In this document: in pieces, positions 26,683-37,105 of the stretch | How the letters are laid out: every line of letters begins with the position of its first letter | Numbering within the stretch: the stretch's first letter is position 1 | NCBI RefSeq assembly: GCF_030407435.1 | Contig: NZ_JASDDK010000002.1 | Location: 652,702 to 716,701, forward strand | Direction of reading: 5' to 3' | Origin: Winogradskyella bathintestinalis | GTDB lineage: Bacteria; Bacteroidota; Bacteroidia; Flavobacteriales; Flavobacteriaceae | DNA length: 64,000 nucleotides | Position numbers and translations under genes: made by a program | Notes under the pieces: model-generated | Told to the model about the DNA's origin: nothing | The model's input: the letters and a program-made list of their open reading frames with translations, nothing else | Databases searched by the model: none

Positions 26683-28047
26683 CTATTGCGCAACCGCTTT
26701 TCTATTCTTACCCGTTTTCATCAATCCATCATAATGCTTATTCAATAAATAAGAATTAATCTGTTGCATAGTATCAATAGCTACACCAACCATAATTAAT
26801 AGTGATGTACCTCCAAAGAATAACGCCCAACCTGCTTGCACATTCATTAATTTCATAACAAATGCTGGAAAAATAGCTACTAAAGCTAAAAATATAGATC
26901 CTGGCAATGTAATCTGAGACATTATTTTATCTAAATACTCAGAAGTTTCTGAACCTGGACGGATACCTGGAATAAAACCACCACTACGTTTTAAATCGTC
27001 AGCCATTTTATTCGTTGGTACAGTTATAGCCGTATAGAAATATGTGAATATTATAATCAATAAAGCAAATACTAGATTATACCAAAAACCAAACATGTCT
27101 GAAAAATTAGATTGCATCCAAACCCCTGCGCTAGTATCTTTTAACCATGATGAGCCGCCAATTAAACCAGGCACAAACATAATAGCTTGAGCAAAGATAA
27201 TAGGCATTACACCAGAAGCATTTAATTTTAATGGTAAAAATTGACGAGATCCAAAGGCATTCTTTTCATATCCACCAGATGCTGTTCTTCTTGCATATTG
27301 TACAGCTATCTTTCTAACCGCCATAACTAAGAATACAGAAGCCAATATGATTAAGAACCAAATAACCATCTCAATTAATATCATCATAAAACCACCATTA
27401 CCACCTTCTAATCTCGAAGCCGCATTTTGTAAAAATGATTGAGGTAATGTAGCAATAATACCAACCATAATTAATAATGAAATACCATTACCAATTCCTT
27501 TATCTGTAATTTTTTCACCTAACCACATTGCAAATACACAACCTGTTACAAGAATAATTACTGATGAGAAGTAGAAAACGTTTTCACTAAAGCCTGGCAC
27601 TAACAAAGACCCCATTGAAGAGGCTCCAGATAATGCTGGAATGCTTGCTAAATAACCTGGTGCTTGCACCAAACAAATACCTATTGTTAACCAACGCGTA
27701 ATCTGCGTGATTTTCTTTTGGCCACTAGCACCTTCTTTTTGAAGTTTCTGTAAATAAGGAATAGCTATCCCCATTAACTGAACCACAATTGAAGCAGAAA
27801 TATATGGCATAATACCTAAGGCAAACACTGAGGCATTAGCAAACGCTCCCCCTGTAAAAGCATTTAATAATCCTAGGATTCCACCATCCATACCAGCTTG
27901 TAAACCACCTAAGGCATCGATATTAATACCAGGTAAAACAACCTGAGCACCAAAACGATAAACCAAAAGCAAACCTAAGGTTAGAATAATTCTATCCTTA
28001 AGTTCTGTGATTTTCCAAACGTTTTTTAATGTTTCTATTATTTTCAT
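26683..28047 (-). CDS. secY: Protein translocase subunit SecY
   Basis: Channel subunit of the Sec translocon in the inner membrane. 454 residues with about ten membrane helices; the plug region follows helix 1 (residues about 50-85, with two Gly-rich stretches) and the cytoplasmic loop with GFIPGIRPGSETSEYLDKI (about 365-383) is the SecA/ribosome-binding loop before the last helices. It follows rplO after 9 bases. Confidence 0.98.
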   Translation of the reverse strand: MKIIETLKNVWKITELKDRIILTLGLLLVYRFGAQVVLPGINIDALGGLQAGMDGGILGLLNAFTGGAFANASVFALGIMPYISASIVVQLMGIAIPYLQKLQKEGASGQKKITQITRWLTIGICLVQAPGYLASIPALSGASSMGSLLVPGFSENVFYFSSVIILVTGCVFAMWLGEKITDKGIGNGISLLIMVGIIATLPQSFLQNAASRLEGGNGGFMMILIEMVIWFLIILASVFLVMAVRKIAVQYARRTASGGYEKNAFGSRQFLPLKLNASGVMPIIFAQAIMFVPGLIGGSSWLKDTSAGVWMQSNFSDMFGFWYNLVFALLIIIFTYFYTAITVPTNKMADDLKRSGGFIPGIRPGSETSEYLDKIMSQITLPGSIFLALVAIFPAFVMKLMNVQAGWALFFGGTSLLIMVGVAIDTMQQINSYLLNKHYDGLMKTGKNRKAVAQ

Positions 28048-28056
28048 CCTATAATC

Positions 28057-28509
28057 TTATAAAGTTACAGCTTCACCACCAGCAGCTTCAATAGCAGCCT
28101 TTGCCGTAGCAGTAAATTTATGAGCAGTTACGGTTAATTTTGTTTTTAACTCACCTCTACCTAAGATTTTTACCAGCTCATTTTTGCCAGCTAGTCCCAT
28201 AGATACTAAAGATTCGAAATCAACACTATCGTTTATTTTCTTTTCATCTACTAACTGCTGTAAAGTATCTAAGTTTACACCTTGGTACTCCACTCTGTTA
28301 ATATTTGTAAATCCAAATTTAGGCACACGTCTTTGTAATGGCATTTGACCACCTTCAAATCCTAATTTCTTAGAATAACCTGAACGCGACTTAGCTCCTT
28401 TGTGTCCACGAGTTGCGGTACCACCTTTACCAGATCCTTGTCCACGACCAATACGCTTTCCTTGATTTTTTACTGAACCTTCTGCAGGTTTTAAATTACT
28501 TAAATCCAT
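28057..28509 (-). CDS. rplO: 50S ribosomal protein uL15
   Basis: Large-subunit assembly protein. 150 residues: a Gly/Arg/Lys-rich N-terminal extension (KRIGRGQGSGKGGTATRGHK, about 17-36) that threads into 23S rRNA and a globular C-terminal domain. It follows rpmD after 15 bases. Confidence 0.98.
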   Translation of the reverse strand: MDLSNLKPAEGSVKNQGKRIGRGQGSGKGGTATRGHKGAKSRSGYSKKLGFEGGQMPLQRRVPKFGFTNINRVEYQGVNLDTLQQLVDEKKINDSVDFESLVSMGLAGKNELVKILGRGELKTKLTVTAHKFTATAKAAIEAAGGEAVTL

Positions 28510-28524
28510 TGTTAAGTTATATTT

Positions 28525-28704
28525 TTAAGCTTCTTCTACAGAAACTAAATGTTCAACTTTCTTAACCATACCAAGAATACTTGATGTAGCTTCGTGCTCC
28601 TTTACTTGCCCAATCTTGTTAAGACCTAAAGCTTCTAATGTCTGCTTTTGTCTTTTAGTACGATTGATTGCACTTTTTACTTTAGTTACTTTAATCTTTG
28701 CCAT
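28525..28704 (-). CDS. rpmD: 50S ribosomal protein uL30
   Basis: 59-residue large-subunit protein, translated as MAKIKVTKVKSAINRTKRQK at the start, with the typical LGLNKIGQ and the C-terminal strand KKVEHLVSVEEA. Its position between rpsE and rplO confirms the call; the gene is easy to miss because it is short. Confidence 0.95.
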   Translation of the reverse strand: MAKIKVTKVKSAINRTKRQKQTLEALGLNKIGQVKEHEATSSILGMVKKVEHLVSVEEA

Positions 28705-28715
28705 CTTGTCCTTGA

Positions 28716-29240
28716 TTATCCGTTAAATACTTTTTCAAGTGATATTCCACGCTCCTTAGCTACAGATTTAGCATCTCTTAATTGTAATAAAGCATCAAAA
28801 GTTGCTTTTACTACATTATGAGGGTTAGAAGATCCTTGAGACTTAGATAATACATCGTGTACACCCACTGCTTCAAGAACAATTCTTACCGCACCACCTG
28901 CAATTACTCCTGTACCAGGTGCAGCTGGAATAATGTTAACTCTAGCTCCTCCATACTTACCTTTTTGCTCGTGTGGAATAGTACCTTTTAGAATAGGAAT
29001 TCTTACTAAGTTTTTCTTAGCATCTTCAACACCTTTAGCAATTGCAGTAGCAACATCTTTAGACTTACCTAAACCTTGTCCTACTACATTTGTTTCGTCA
29101 CCTACAACAACAATTGCAGAAAAACCGAATGCTCTACCACCTTTTGTTACTTTAGTTACACGCTGAACGCCAACTAAGCGATCTTTTAATTCTAATCCGC
29201 CTGGTTTAACAAGCTCTGCGTTTTTATATTTTTGATACAT
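28716..29240 (-). CDS. rpsE: 30S ribosomal protein uS5
   Basis: Small-subunit protein at the mRNA entry channel that affects accuracy. 174 residues: the double-stranded RNA-binding-like N-terminal domain with [20 protein letters not shown] (about 33-52) and the C-terminal domain with [19 protein letters not shown]. It is 6 bases after rplR. Confidence 0.98.
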   Translation of the reverse strand: MYQKYKNAELVKPGGLELKDRLVGVQRVTKVTKGGRAFGFSAIVVVGDETNVVGQGLGKSKDVATAIAKGVEDAKKNLVRIPILKGTIPHEQKGKYGGARVNIIPAAPGTGVIAGGAVRIVLEAVGVHDVLSKSQGSSNPHNVVKATFDALLQLRDAKSVAKERGISLEKVFNG

Positions 29241-29246
29241 AATGTC

Positions 29247-29603
29247 TTAAAATTTAAGTCCTGCTTCTCTAGCACCTTCTGCTAATGATTTTACTCTTCC
29301 ATGATACAAGTAACCACCTCTATCAAAAGAAATAGTTTCAACACCAGCTTTCACAGCTTTTTCTGCTACAGATTTTCCTACTAAAGCAGCAATTTCTGTT
29401 TTGTTTCCTTTAGACTTTGTAATCTCTTTATCTCTTGAAGATGCAGCAACTAAAGTTTTACCAGTTACATCATCTACGAGTTGAGCATAAATCTCTTTAT
29501 TACTTCTAAAAACAGCCAATCTCGGTTTTGTTTCTGTACCAGATACTACCTTACGGATTCTGTTTTTAATTCTTAATCTTCTTTCGTTCTTTGTCAATGC
29601 CAT
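29247..29603 (-). CDS. rplR: 50S ribosomal protein uL18
   Basis: Binds 5S rRNA with uL5. 118 residues with the motif [18 protein letters not shown] and the C-terminal [20 protein letters not shown] that contacts the 5S RNA. It is 10 bases after rplF. Confidence 0.98.
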   Translation of the reverse strand: MALTKNERRLRIKNRIRKVVSGTETKPRLAVFRSNKEIYAQLVDDVTGKTLVAASSRDKEITKSKGNKTEIAALVGKSVAEKAVKAGVETISFDRGGYLYHGRVKSLAEGAREAGLKF

Positions 29604-29613
29604 AACTTAATTA

Positions 29614-30156
29614 TTAAGCTGATTTACCTGCTTTTCTTCTAATTTCTTCACCAACAAACTTAATACCTTTTCCTTTGTAAGGTTCTGGTCTTCTGAAGCC
29701 ACGGATTTTTGCAGCAACTTGTCCTACCAATTGTTTGTCATAAGACGTTAATTTCACTATTGGATTTTTACCTTTTTCTGAAATAGTCTCTACTGTTACT
29801 TCTGGAGCAATATCCAAAACAATGTTATGAGAAAATCCAACGGCTAAATCTAATTTTTGTCCTTGATTTGATGCTCTATAACCTACACCAACTAATTCTA
29901 GTTGTTTGGTCCAACCTTGAGAAACACCTTCTATCATATTAGCAATTAATGCTCTATAAAGACCATGTTTTGCTCTTAAATTTTTCTTGTCAGAAGCACG
30001 CTCCAATGTAATAATACCGTCTTCTTGTTTAATTTCAACTTCTGAATACTCTTGAGTTAATTCACCTAATTTACCTTTAGCGGTAATTACGTTATCTTTA
30101 ATCTCAACTGTAACACCTTCAGGAACTGTTATTGGGTTTTTACCTATTCTTGACAT
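29614..30156 (-). CDS. rplF: 50S ribosomal protein uL6
   Basis: Large-subunit protein near the factor-binding site. 180 residues made of two similar halves; the signature RRPEPYKGKGIKFVGE (about 155-170) is at the C-terminal end. Start MSRIGKNPITVPEGV is standard. Confidence 0.98.
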   Translation of the reverse strand: MSRIGKNPITVPEGVTVEIKDNVITAKGKLGELTQEYSEVEIKQEDGIITLERASDKKNLRAKHGLYRALIANMIEGVSQGWTKQLELVGVGYRASNQGQKLDLAVGFSHNIVLDIAPEVTVETISEKGKNPIVKLTSYDKQLVGQVAAKIRGFRRPEPYKGKGIKFVGEEIRRKAGKSA

Positions 30157-30168
30157 AATTTCCTGTTT

Positions 30169-30567
30169 TTAGTATACGTAACATAAAACTTCACCACCAA
30201 CATTTTCTCTTTGCGCTTGTTTTCCTGTCATTACTCCATGAGATGTAGAAACAATTGCAATACCCAATCCATTTAGGATTCTTGGCATTTCGTTAGAAGA
30301 AGCATACTTACGTAAACCTGGTTTACTGATTCTTTGAATTTTTTTGATGACTGACTCTTTAGTCTCTTTGCTGTACTTCAAAGCAATTTTGATAGTACCT
30401 TGTACCGAAGAATCGTCGAACTTATAACTTAAGATATATCCTTGGTCGAATAAGATCTTAGTTATTTCTTTTTTTAAGTTAGATGCAGGGATTTCAACCA
30501 CTCTGTGATTTGCCTTAACTGCATTTCTAACTCGCGTTAAATAATCCGCTATTGGATCTGTATACAT
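30169..30567 (-). CDS. rpsH: 30S ribosomal protein uS8
   Basis: Central-domain 16S rRNA-binding protein; in E. coli it represses the spc operon by binding an RNA that mimics its rRNA site near the L5 gene. 132 residues with the C-terminal GIAIVSTSHGVMTGKQAQRE motif. The 102-base spacer before it is the second longest in this part of the block, so local regulation is possible. Confidence 0.98.
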   Translation of the reverse strand: MYTDPIADYLTRVRNAVKANHRVVEIPASNLKKEITKILFDQGYILSYKFDDSSVQGTIKIALKYSKETKESVIKKIQRISKPGLRKYASSNEMPRILNGLGIAIVSTSHGVMTGKQAQRENVGGEVLCYVY

Positions 30568-30669
30568 AGTTATTAATTTGCGGTAGTGGTTTTCGGCACT
30601 ATTGCCAAACCTAAAACCAATTTATAATCTCTTTTATAACGTAATAAAATACATTACAATTATCATGTT

Positions 30670-30939
30670 TTACCAACTTGCCTTCTTAACACCTGGTATT
30701 AAACCTTGGTTAGCCATTTGTCTAAACATTACACGAGAAATTCCGAATTGTCTCATATAACCTTTAGGCCTTCCAGTAAGTTTACAACGGTTGTGCTGAC
30801 GTATAGGTGATGCATTTTTTGGTAACTTTTGTAATGCTTCGTAATCTCCAGCTTCTTTCAAAGCTTTCCTTTTTTCAGCATATTTAGCCACCGTTTTAGC
30901 ACGCTTCACCTCACGAGCTTTCATTGATTCTTTAGCCAT
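30670..30939 (-). CDS. rpsN: 30S ribosomal protein uS14 (zinc-free type)
   Basis: Head protein of the small subunit. 89 residues with [19 protein letters not shown]. The CxxC...CxxC ligands of the zinc form are absent, so it is the C-minus type of longer length. It starts 2 bases after rplE. Confidence 0.97.
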   Translation of the reverse strand: MAKESMKAREVKRAKTVAKYAEKRKALKEAGDYEALQKLPKNASPIRQHNRCKLTGRPKGYMRQFGISRVMFRQMANQGLIPGVKKASW

Positions 30940-30941
30940 AA

Positions 30942-31493
30942 TTAATTCTTTTTAAATGGTAATCCTAATTCTGTTAATAAAGACTTCGCTTCTTTATCTG
31001 TATCAGCAGAAGTCACAAATGTAATATCCATTCCTGAAATCTTATTGATTTTATCAATATCAATTTCTGGAAATATGATTTGTTCTACAACACCTAAATT
31101 ATAATTCCCACGACCATCAAAACCAGTAGCTTTGATACCGTTAAAATCTCTAACTCGTGGTAAAGCTGAAGTTACCAAACGATCTAAGAATTCATACATT
31201 TGCTCTCCTCTTAAAGTTACTTTGGCACCAATTGGCATACCTTTACGTAACTTAAATGAAGCAACATCTTTCTTAGACATTGTGTGTATAGCTTTCTGTC
31301 CAGATATCTTTGTAAGTTCATCTACTGCGTGATCGATTAATTTCTTATCCGCAACAGCAGCACCAACACCTTTAGATATAACTATCTTTTTAAGTTTAGG
31401 TACTTGCATTACATTTTTATATCCAAATTCTTCCGTAAGAGCTGGAACTACTTTGTCCTTATACTCTTGTTTTAATCTTGCAACGTAAGCCAT
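30942..31493 (-). CDS. rplE: 50S ribosomal protein uL5
   Basis: Binds 5S rRNA and contacts the P-site tRNA. 183 residues with [13 protein letters not shown], the motif [20 protein letters not shown] (about 97-116) and the C-terminal [15 protein letters not shown]. The gap to rplX is 2 bases. Confidence 0.98.
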   Translation of the reverse strand: MAYVARLKQEYKDKVVPALTEEFGYKNVMQVPKLKKIVISKGVGAAVADKKLIDHAVDELTKISGQKAIHTMSKKDVASFKLRKGMPIGAKVTLRGEQMYEFLDRLVTSALPRVRDFNGIKATGFDGRGNYNLGVVEQIIFPEIDIDKINKISGMDITFVTSADTDKEAKSLLTELGLPFKKN

Positions 31494-31495
31494 AA

Positions 31496-31807
31496 TTAAA
31501 TTACTTCATTAGATTTTTTTGAAAATCTTACTTTATTATCGCCATCCATTTTATAACCCGCTCTCGTTGTTTCTCCTTTAGAAGTTAACAACGATAAGTT
31601 TGAAATATGAATAGAGGCTTCTTTCTCTACAATACCACCTTGAGGACTTTGTGCACTTGGCTTAGTATGTTTCTTCACCATGTTTACGCCTTCTACGATG
31701 GCCTTGTTCTTATCTATTAATACTTTAAGTACTTTACCTTCCGAACCTTTGTGGTCTCCAGCAATTACTTTTACCGTATCTCCTGATTTTATTTTAAGCT
31801 TTGTCAT
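31496..31807 (-). CDS. rplX: 50S ribosomal protein uL24
   Basis: Assembly-initiating large-subunit protein with a KOW motif. I use the ATG ending at 31807 ([20 protein letters not shown]), 103 residues, rather than the upstream ATG at 31819, because it matches the family start and leaves a 12-base spacer after rplN. The KOW segment is [19 protein letters not shown]. Confidence 0.96.
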   Translation of the reverse strand: MTKLKIKSGDTVKVIAGDHKGSEGKVLKVLIDKNKAIVEGVNMVKKHTKPSAQSPQGGIVEKEASIHISNLSLLTSKGETTRAGYKMDGDNKVRFSKKSNEVI

Positions 31808-31819
31808 CTTATTTATCAA

Positions 31820-32188
31820 TTAAAGCACCTCTGGTGCCAATGATACAATTTTCATGAATTGTTTATCACGAAGTTCTCTAGCTACAGGTCCAAAAACACG
31901 AGTTCCTCTCATTTCCCCTTGAGGATTTAAAAGTACACAAGCGTTATCGTCAAATCTAATATAAGAGCCATCTGGACGTCTTACTTCTTTAGCTGTACGA
32001 ACCACAACTGCTGTAGATACAGCACCTTTTTTGATTTGTCCGTTTGGAGTGGCATCTTTAACAGATACTACAATTTTATCTCCTACAGAAGCATATCTTC
32101 TTTTAGTTCCTCCTAGTACACGGATAGTTAAAACTTCCTTTGCACCAGTATTATCAGCTACTTTTAATCTTGATTCTTGTTGTAACAT
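31820..32188 (-). CDS. rplN: 50S ribosomal protein uL14
   Basis: Large-subunit interface protein and the docking site of the silencing factor RsfS, whose gene is also in this window. 122 residues with [19 protein letters not shown] at the start and the signature region [20 protein letters not shown]. Confidence 0.98.
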   Translation of the reverse strand: MLQQESRLKVADNTGAKEVLTIRVLGGTKRRYASVGDKIVVSVKDATPNGQIKKGAVSTAVVVRTAKEVRRPDGSYIRFDDNACVLLNPQGEMRGTRVFGPVARELRDKQFMKIVSLAPEVL

Positions 32189-32190
32189 AA

Positions 32191-32448
32191 TTACTTCGCT
32201 CTTTCAATTATTTCTACTAATCTCCAACATTTAGATTTACTTAAAGGTCGTGTTTCCATGATCTTTACTGTATCTCCTTCGTTGCAGTCATTTGTCTCAT
32301 CGTGCGCGACATATTTCTTTGTCTTTAACACGAATTTTCCATACATAGGGTGTTTTACCTTTTTTACTTCAGCAACTACAATAGATTTCTCCATTTTGTT
32401 ACTTGTTACGATCCCTATACGTTCTTTTCTTAAGTTTCTTTTTTCCAT
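32191..32448 (-). CDS. rpsQ: 30S ribosomal protein uS17
   Basis: OB-fold small-subunit protein. 85 residues, starting [20 protein letters not shown], with the conserved [20 protein letters not shown] near the end. Two bases separate it from rplN. Confidence 0.97.
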   Translation of the reverse strand: MEKRNLRKERIGIVTSNKMEKSIVVAEVKKVKHPMYGKFVLKTKKYVAHDETNDCNEGDTVKIMETRPLSKSKCWRLVEIIERAK

Positions 32449-32465
32449 CTTTCAGCAGAATACAA

Positions 32466-32657
32466 TTATTGTACGTCTCTTTTAGTTAATTCTGTTGCCA
32501 CTCTAGCTACTGTGCGACGTGCATCTCGTAACTGAATTGGGTTATCTAAAGGAGAAATAGTATGAGCCATTTTTAGGTCCGTATAACTCTTTTTAGATTC
32601 ACTAAGTTTCTCTTGTAACTCAGCTGTTGAAAGCTGTTTAATTTCTGATTGCTTCAT
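32466..32657 (-). CDS. rpmC: 50S ribosomal protein uL29
   Basis: Two-helix protein by the peptide exit tunnel, part of the docking site for SRP and trigger factor. 63 residues, MKQSEIKQLSTAELQEKLSE then the basic second helix LRDARRTVARVATELTKR. It sits between rplP and rpsQ. Confidence 0.96.
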   Translation of the reverse strand: MKQSEIKQLSTAELQEKLSESKKSYTDLKMAHTISPLDNPIQLRDARRTVARVATELTKRDVQ

Positions 32658-32669
32658 AATATCTTTCTA

Positions 32670-33089
32670 TTAAGCTTCGTAATCTCTAGCTATGATAAAC
32701 TTAGTTTTTACAGGAAGTTTTTGTGCGGCTAATCGAAGTGCTTCTTGAGCTGTTTCTAATGGCACACCACTTATTTCAAATAACATACGTCCTGGCTTTA
32801 CAACAGCTGCCCAATATTCTACGCCACCTTTACCTTTACCCATACGTACTTCAAGAGGTTTCTTTGTAATAGGCTTGTCTGGAAATATTTTAATCCATAA
32901 CGATCCTTCTCTTTTCATGTAACGAGTAGCGGCAATACGTGCTGCTTCTATTTGACGTGCAGTTATAAAAGTAGACTCTAATGATTTAATACCGAAAGTA
33001 CCATTTGATAACAAATGACCTCTTCCCGCATTTCCTTTCATACGTCCTTTTTGCTGCTTACGAAATTTTGTTCTTTTAGGCTGTAACAT
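32670..33089 (-). CDS. rplP: 50S ribosomal protein uL16
   Basis: Large-subunit protein close to the A-site tRNA. 139 residues with [20 protein letters not shown] at the start and [19 protein letters not shown] (about 83-101), which includes the conserved loop region with an Arg hydroxylation site in other bacteria. Confidence 0.98.
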   Translation of the reverse strand: MLQPKRTKFRKQQKGRMKGNAGRGHLLSNGTFGIKSLESTFITARQIEAARIAATRYMKREGSLWIKIFPDKPITKKPLEVRMGKGKGGVEYWAAVVKPGRMLFEISGVPLETAQEALRLAAQKLPVKTKFIIARDYEA

Positions 33090-33109
33090 TTTTTCTTTTC
33101 TTTAAAAAA

Positions 33110-33826
33110 TTACTTTCTACGACGAGATTGGTTCTTGTTTCCACCACGTCCACCTTTACCTTTTTGTTTAGATAAGCCAACTAATGGAGACAACTCTCTT
33201 TTTCCATATACTTCGCCTTTCATTATCCAAACTTTGATGCCCAATCTACCATAAGTAGTATGTGCTTCTACTAGAGCATAATCAATATCAGCTCTAAATG
33301 TAGATAAAGGAATACGACCTTCTTTATAGTGTTCTGATCGTGCCATTTCAGCACCATTTAAACGACCACTAATCTGAATCTTAATTCCTTCTGCATTCAT
33401 ACGCATAGCAGCTGCGATTGCCATTTTTATAGCACGTCTGTAAGAAATTCTACTTTCAATTTGACGAGCCACACTTGCTGCTACTAAAAATGCATCTAGT
33501 TCAGGTCTTTTAATTTCAAAGATGTTCAATTGAACTTCTTTGCCAGTAATTTTCTTAAGCTCTTCTTTTAACTTATCTACCTCTTGGCCACCTTTTCCGA
33601 TAATAATACCAGGTCTAGCAGTAGTGATAGTAACGGTTACAAGTTTAAGCGTACGCTCAATAATTACTCTACTTACACTAGCTTTAGATAGACGAGCATG
33701 AATATACTTTCTAATCTTATCGTCTTCGGCAAGTTTATCACCATAATCGTTTCCTCCGTACCAGTTAGATTCCCATCCTCTGATAATTCCTAAGCGATTT
33801 CCGATTGGATTTGTCTTTTGTCCCAT
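33110..33826 (-). CDS. rpsC: 30S ribosomal protein uS3
   Basis: Forms the mRNA entry pore with uS4 and uS5. 238 residues with a KH domain ([18 protein letters not shown], about 74-91) and the C-terminal [20 protein letters not shown] signature. The C-terminal tail is Gly/Arg/Lys-rich. Confidence 0.98.
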   Translation of the reverse strand: MGQKTNPIGNRLGIIRGWESNWYGGNDYGDKLAEDDKIRKYIHARLSKASVSRVIIERTLKLVTVTITTARPGIIIGKGGQEVDKLKEELKKITGKEVQLNIFEIKRPELDAFLVAASVARQIESRISYRRAIKMAIAAAMRMNAEGIKIQISGRLNGAEMARSEHYKEGRIPLSTFRADIDYALVEAHTTYGRLGIKVWIMKGEVYGKRELSPLVGLSKQKGKGGRGGNKNQSRRRK

Positions 33827-33835
33827 ATCTCTATC

Positions 33836-34243
33836 TTAGCTTTGTGTTTTATTTATTGCGTCTACTACCACGGTTACGTGATTAGAACGCTTTCTTATTC
33901 TATGTGCTCTACCTTGAGGTGCTGGACGCAAACGCTTTAACATTGTTCCACCATCTACTCTAATTTCTTTGATAAACAATTTAGCTTCTTCAACATCAGC
34001 ATCTTCGTTTTTTGCTTGCCAGTTTGCAATTGCAGACATGACTAACTTTTCTAAACGACGTGAGGCCTCTTTCTGACTAAATCTAAGAATCTGAAGAGCT
34101 TTCTCTGCCTTTTCACCTCTTACTAAATCCGCAACTAAACGCATTTTTCGTGGTGATGTAGGACAGTTATTTAGCTTTGCAAAAGCAACCTGCTTTTTCT
34201 CAGCCTTAATAGCTTCCGCCATTTGTTTTTTACGACTTCCCAT
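33836..34243 (-). CDS. rplV: 50S ribosomal protein uL22
   Basis: Lines the peptide exit tunnel with an extended hairpin that reaches the macrolide region. 135 residues with [20 protein letters not shown], and the hairpin tip around [20 protein letters not shown]. No deletion is visible in the hairpin. Confidence 0.98.
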   Translation of the reverse strand: MGSRKKQMAEAIKAEKKQVAFAKLNNCPTSPRKMRLVADLVRGEKAEKALQILRFSQKEASRRLEKLVMSAIANWQAKNEDADVEEAKLFIKEIRVDGGTMLKRLRPAPQGRAHRIRKRSNHVTVVVDAINKTQS

Positions 34244-34248
34244 GATTC

Positions 34249-34527
34249 TTATTTTTTACCTTTATTCTTAGCACCTGCATGACCTCTAAAAGATCGTGTT
34301 GGTGAAAATTCTCCTAACTTATGTCCTACCATGTTTTCAGTAACAAATACTGGAACAAACTGACGACCGTTATGAACTGCTATAGTTTGCCCAACGAAAT
34401 CCGGAGATATCATTGATGCTCTAGACCAAGTTTTAATAACCGTCTTCTTATTTGAAGCTACATTTTCTGCAACTTTCTTTTCCAATTTATAGTGGATATA
34501 AGGTCCTTTTTTTAATGAACGTGCCAT
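34249..34527 (-). CDS. rpsS: 30S ribosomal protein uS19
   Basis: Head protein that forms the A-site finger bridge with uL5. 92 residues with [19 protein letters not shown] at the start and [19 protein letters not shown] near the end. Five bases separate it from rplV. Confidence 0.98.
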   Translation of the reverse strand: MARSLKKGPYIHYKLEKKVAENVASNKKTVIKTWSRASMISPDFVGQTIAVHNGRQFVPVFVTENMVGHKLGEFSPTRSFRGHAGAKNKGKK

Positions 34528-34537
34528 ACTATCTTAA

Positions 34538-35365
34538 TTATTTCTTTCTACGTTCTACAATATACTTATTACTCGCTTTTGTCTTAGAACGTGTTCTAAA
34601 TCCTTTAGCTGGAACACCGTTTCTGTTTCTTGGATGTCCACCAGCAGATTTACCTTCACCACCACCCATTGGATGATCAACAGGGTTCATAACAACTGGT
34701 CTTACTCTTGGACGTCTTCCTAACCATCGACTTCTACCTGCTTTACCAGATACTAACAATTGATGATCTGAATTTGAAACCGCTCCTATTGTAGCCATAC
34801 AAGTGATTAAAATCAATCTTGTTTCACCAGATGGTAATTTTATTGAAGCAAATTTATCTCCTCTTGCCATTAACTGAGCAAATGCACCAGCACTACGCGC
34901 CATAACAGCACCTTGACCTGGACGTAACTCAATACATGAAATAATTGTACCTAAAGGTATTTCACTTAAAGGCATTGCATTTCCAATTTCTGGAGCAATT
35001 CCTGTTTCTCCTGACACTATTTTTTGCCCTACTTGCAAACCATTTTGAGCGATAACATAACGTTTCTCACCATCTTGGTAATTTAATAGCGCAATAAATG
35101 CTGTTCTGTTTGGATCGTACTCAATTGACTTAACTTCCGCTGGAATACCTGCTTTGTTACGTTTGAAATCGATAATACGATAACGTTTCTTATGACCTCC
35201 ACCTACTTGGCGTATCGTCATTTTTCCTTGACTGTTTCTACCACCTGATCGTTTTTTCGGAGCAAGCAAGCTTTTCTCCGGCTTATCAGTAGTAATAGCG
35301 TCAAAACCATTAACTACTCTAAATCGCTGACCTGATGTGATCGGTTTTAATTTTCTTACTGACAT
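34538..35365 (-). CDS. rplB: 50S ribosomal protein uL2
   Basis: Needed for subunit joining and peptidyl transferase activity. 275 residues with the RNA-binding core and the C-terminal [20 protein letters not shown] (about 224-243), which holds the functionally important His of the peptidyl-transferase-facing loop. Confidence 0.98.
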   Translation of the reverse strand: MSVRKLKPITSGQRFRVVNGFDAITTDKPEKSLLAPKKRSGGRNSQGKMTIRQVGGGHKKRYRIIDFKRNKAGIPAEVKSIEYDPNRTAFIALLNYQDGEKRYVIAQNGLQVGQKIVSGETGIAPEIGNAMPLSEIPLGTIISCIELRPGQGAVMARSAGAFAQLMARGDKFASIKLPSGETRLILITCMATIGAVSNSDHQLLVSGKAGRSRWLGRRPRVRPVVMNPVDHPMGGGEGKSAGGHPRNRNGVPAKGFRTRSKTKASNKYIVERRKK

Positions 35366-35374
35366 TGTTTAAAA

Positions 35375-35665
35375 TTACATGTTAGTGTATAAATCTATTA
35401 CTTCACCTTCCGCCAGTTGTACAATTGCTTTTTTAACAGCATTTGTTTTACCATGTTGAATACCCGTCTTTGTATGACGTGTTCTTCTATCTGGACGGAC
35501 ATTAATTGTACGAACTTTTTCTACAGAAACTCCATAAGCAGCTTCAACCGCTTTTTTGATTTCTACCTTGTTCGCCTTTGTATTCACTTCAAATGCATAA
35601 GCATTCAACAACTCACTTTGCATGGTTGCTTTTTCTGTGATTATAGGTTTTATTAAGATACTCAT
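35375..35665 (-). CDS. rplW: 50S ribosomal protein uL23
   Basis: Exit-tunnel protein that binds trigger factor and SRP. 96 residues, MSILIKPIITEKATMQSE at the start, and the loop VRPDRRTRHTKTGIQHGKTN that follows the core strand. Confidence 0.97.
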   Translation of the reverse strand: MSILIKPIITEKATMQSELLNAYAFEVNTKANKVEIKKAVEAAYGVSVEKVRTINVRPDRRTRHTKTGIQHGKTNAVKKAIVQLAEGEVIDLYTNM

Positions 35666-35670
35666 CTGTT

Positions 35671-36300
35671 CTATTTACTTAAATTCGATTCAATTCCTTC
35701 TAACGCACTCTCAATTAGAATAACTTTATTAGCATTCATAATTTTATAAGTACTTAATTCTGAAGCTGTTATAACTTCTGAACCTTTAAAATTGCGTGAT
35801 GACAAATATACATTATTATTTGTCCCACCCAACACAATAAGAGATTTTTTGTTTTCAACCTCTAAAGCCTTTAAAACATCGACAAAATTCTTAGTCTTTG
35901 GAGCTTCAAAATTGAAGTCTTCCATAACTAAAATTGATTTGTCATTTGCTTTAATACTTAATGCAGATTTACGTGCTAATCGTTTTAGGCTTTTATTTAA
36001 TTTAAAACCATAGTTTCTTGGTCTAGGACCAAACATACGACCACCACCTTTAAATACACCAGACTTAATAGAACCAGCACGTGCTGTACCTGTTCCTTTT
36101 TGCTTCTTAATCTTACGTGTACTACCAGCAATTTCTGCTCTTTCTTTCGCCTTATGTGTTCCCTGTCTTTGGTTTGCTAAGTATTGCTTAACATCTAAAT
36201 AGACAGCGTGATTATTAGGCTCTATAGCGAATACGTCTTTAGAAAGCTCAGCTTGTCTACCCGTATCTTTTCCGTTTATATCTAAAACTGCTACCTTCAT
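35671..36300 (-). CDS. rplD: 50S ribosomal protein uL4
   Basis: Tunnel-constriction protein; in E. coli it also represses the S10 operon. 209 residues with the extended loop region [20 protein letters not shown] (about 69-88) pointing to the tunnel. Its start codon overlaps the rplC stop by one base, giving coupled translation. Confidence 0.98.
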   Translation of the reverse strand: MKVAVLDINGKDTGRQAELSKDVFAIEPNNHAVYLDVKQYLANQRQGTHKAKERAEIAGSTRKIKKQKGTGTARAGSIKSGVFKGGGRMFGPRPRNYGFKLNKSLKRLARKSALSIKANDKSILVMEDFNFEAPKTKNFVDVLKALEVENKKSLIVLGGTNNNVYLSSRNFKGSEVITASELSTYKIMNANKVILIESALEGIESNLSK

Positions 36301-36917
36301 TACTTCTCAATGATTACATAAGAATTTTTGTGGCCAGGAACACATCCCTTTACAACAAGTAAGTTCTTTTCTGGAACTACTTTATAAACTCTTAAATTTT
36401 GAACTTTTACTGTTTCACCGCCCATTCTTCCGGCCATCTTCATTCCTTTAAATACTCTCGCAGGATAAGAAGCTGCACCAATAGAACCTGGAGCTCTTAA
36501 ACGGTTATGTTGACCATGCGTAGCTTGACCTACACCACCAAATCCGTGACGTTTTACAACACCTTGAAAACCTTTACCTTTAGAAGTACCTGCGATATCC
36601 ACAAATTCTCCTTCAGTAAATTGCTCTACAGTGATTGCATCACCTAATTTGTACTCCGCATCAAAACCTTTGAATTCAACAACTTTGCGTTTTACAGAAG
36701 TACCCGCTTTTTTAGCATGACCTAAGTCTGCTTTAGTAGCGCTCTTTTCTGTCGCGTCATCGAAACCTAATTGAAGGGCTGAATAACCATCCACTTCTTC
36801 AGTTCTGACTTGGGTAACGATACATGGTCCAGCTTCAATTACTGTACAGGGAATATTCTTCCCGTTTTCGTCGAAAATGCTGGTCATACCGATTTTTTTT
36901 CCAATTAACCCAGACAT
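36300..36917 (-). CDS. rplC: 50S ribosomal protein uL3
   Basis: One of the first proteins in large-subunit assembly; its loop reaches the peptidyl-transferase centre. 205 residues with [17 protein letters not shown] at the start and the loop [19 protein letters not shown] (about 127-145). It is separated from rpsJ by a 188-base spacer full of inverted repeats. Confidence 0.98.
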   Translation of the reverse strand: MSGLIGKKIGMTSIFDENGKNIPCTVIEAGPCIVTQVRTEEVDGYSALQLGFDDATEKSATKADLGHAKKAGTSVKRKVVEFKGFDAEYKLGDAITVEQFTEGEFVDIAGTSKGKGFQGVVKRHGFGGVGQATHGQHNRLRAPGSIGAASYPARVFKGMKMAGRMGGETVKVQNLRVYKVVPEKNLLVVKGCVPGHKNSYVIIEK

Positions 36918-36937
36918 GTTTTTATTTTTTTATATGA

Positions 36938-37100
36938 TTAAGTCGCGACTTAACCGATTGTTTATTTTTGGTGGACAACTCGCGATTTGTCCTTATAAAT
37001 ATTCAAGGCTGAAAAATACGTTTCAGCCTTGAATTGTATTTTTACCGTTTTTCCTTCGCTCGCAGCTTAGGACATGTTGATTTGCAATTAATCGCAAATC
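36938..37100 (-). promoter_or_regulatory. Structured spacer between rpsJ and rplC
   Basis: The 188-base gap holds four inverted repeats: a perfect 16-base palindrome TTAAGTCGCGACTTAA (36938-36953), GGACAA/TTGTCC (36973-36978 and 36987-36992), a perfect 14-base stem (ATTCAAGGCTGAAA, 37001-37014, with 37021-37034) with a 6-base loop, and GATTTGC/GCAAATC (37079-37085 and 37094-37100). None has a strong T-run on the minus strand. It may be an internal promoter or leader with feedback control of the L3-L4 part of the operon. Confidence 0.55.
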
Positions 37101-37105
37101 AGTTG

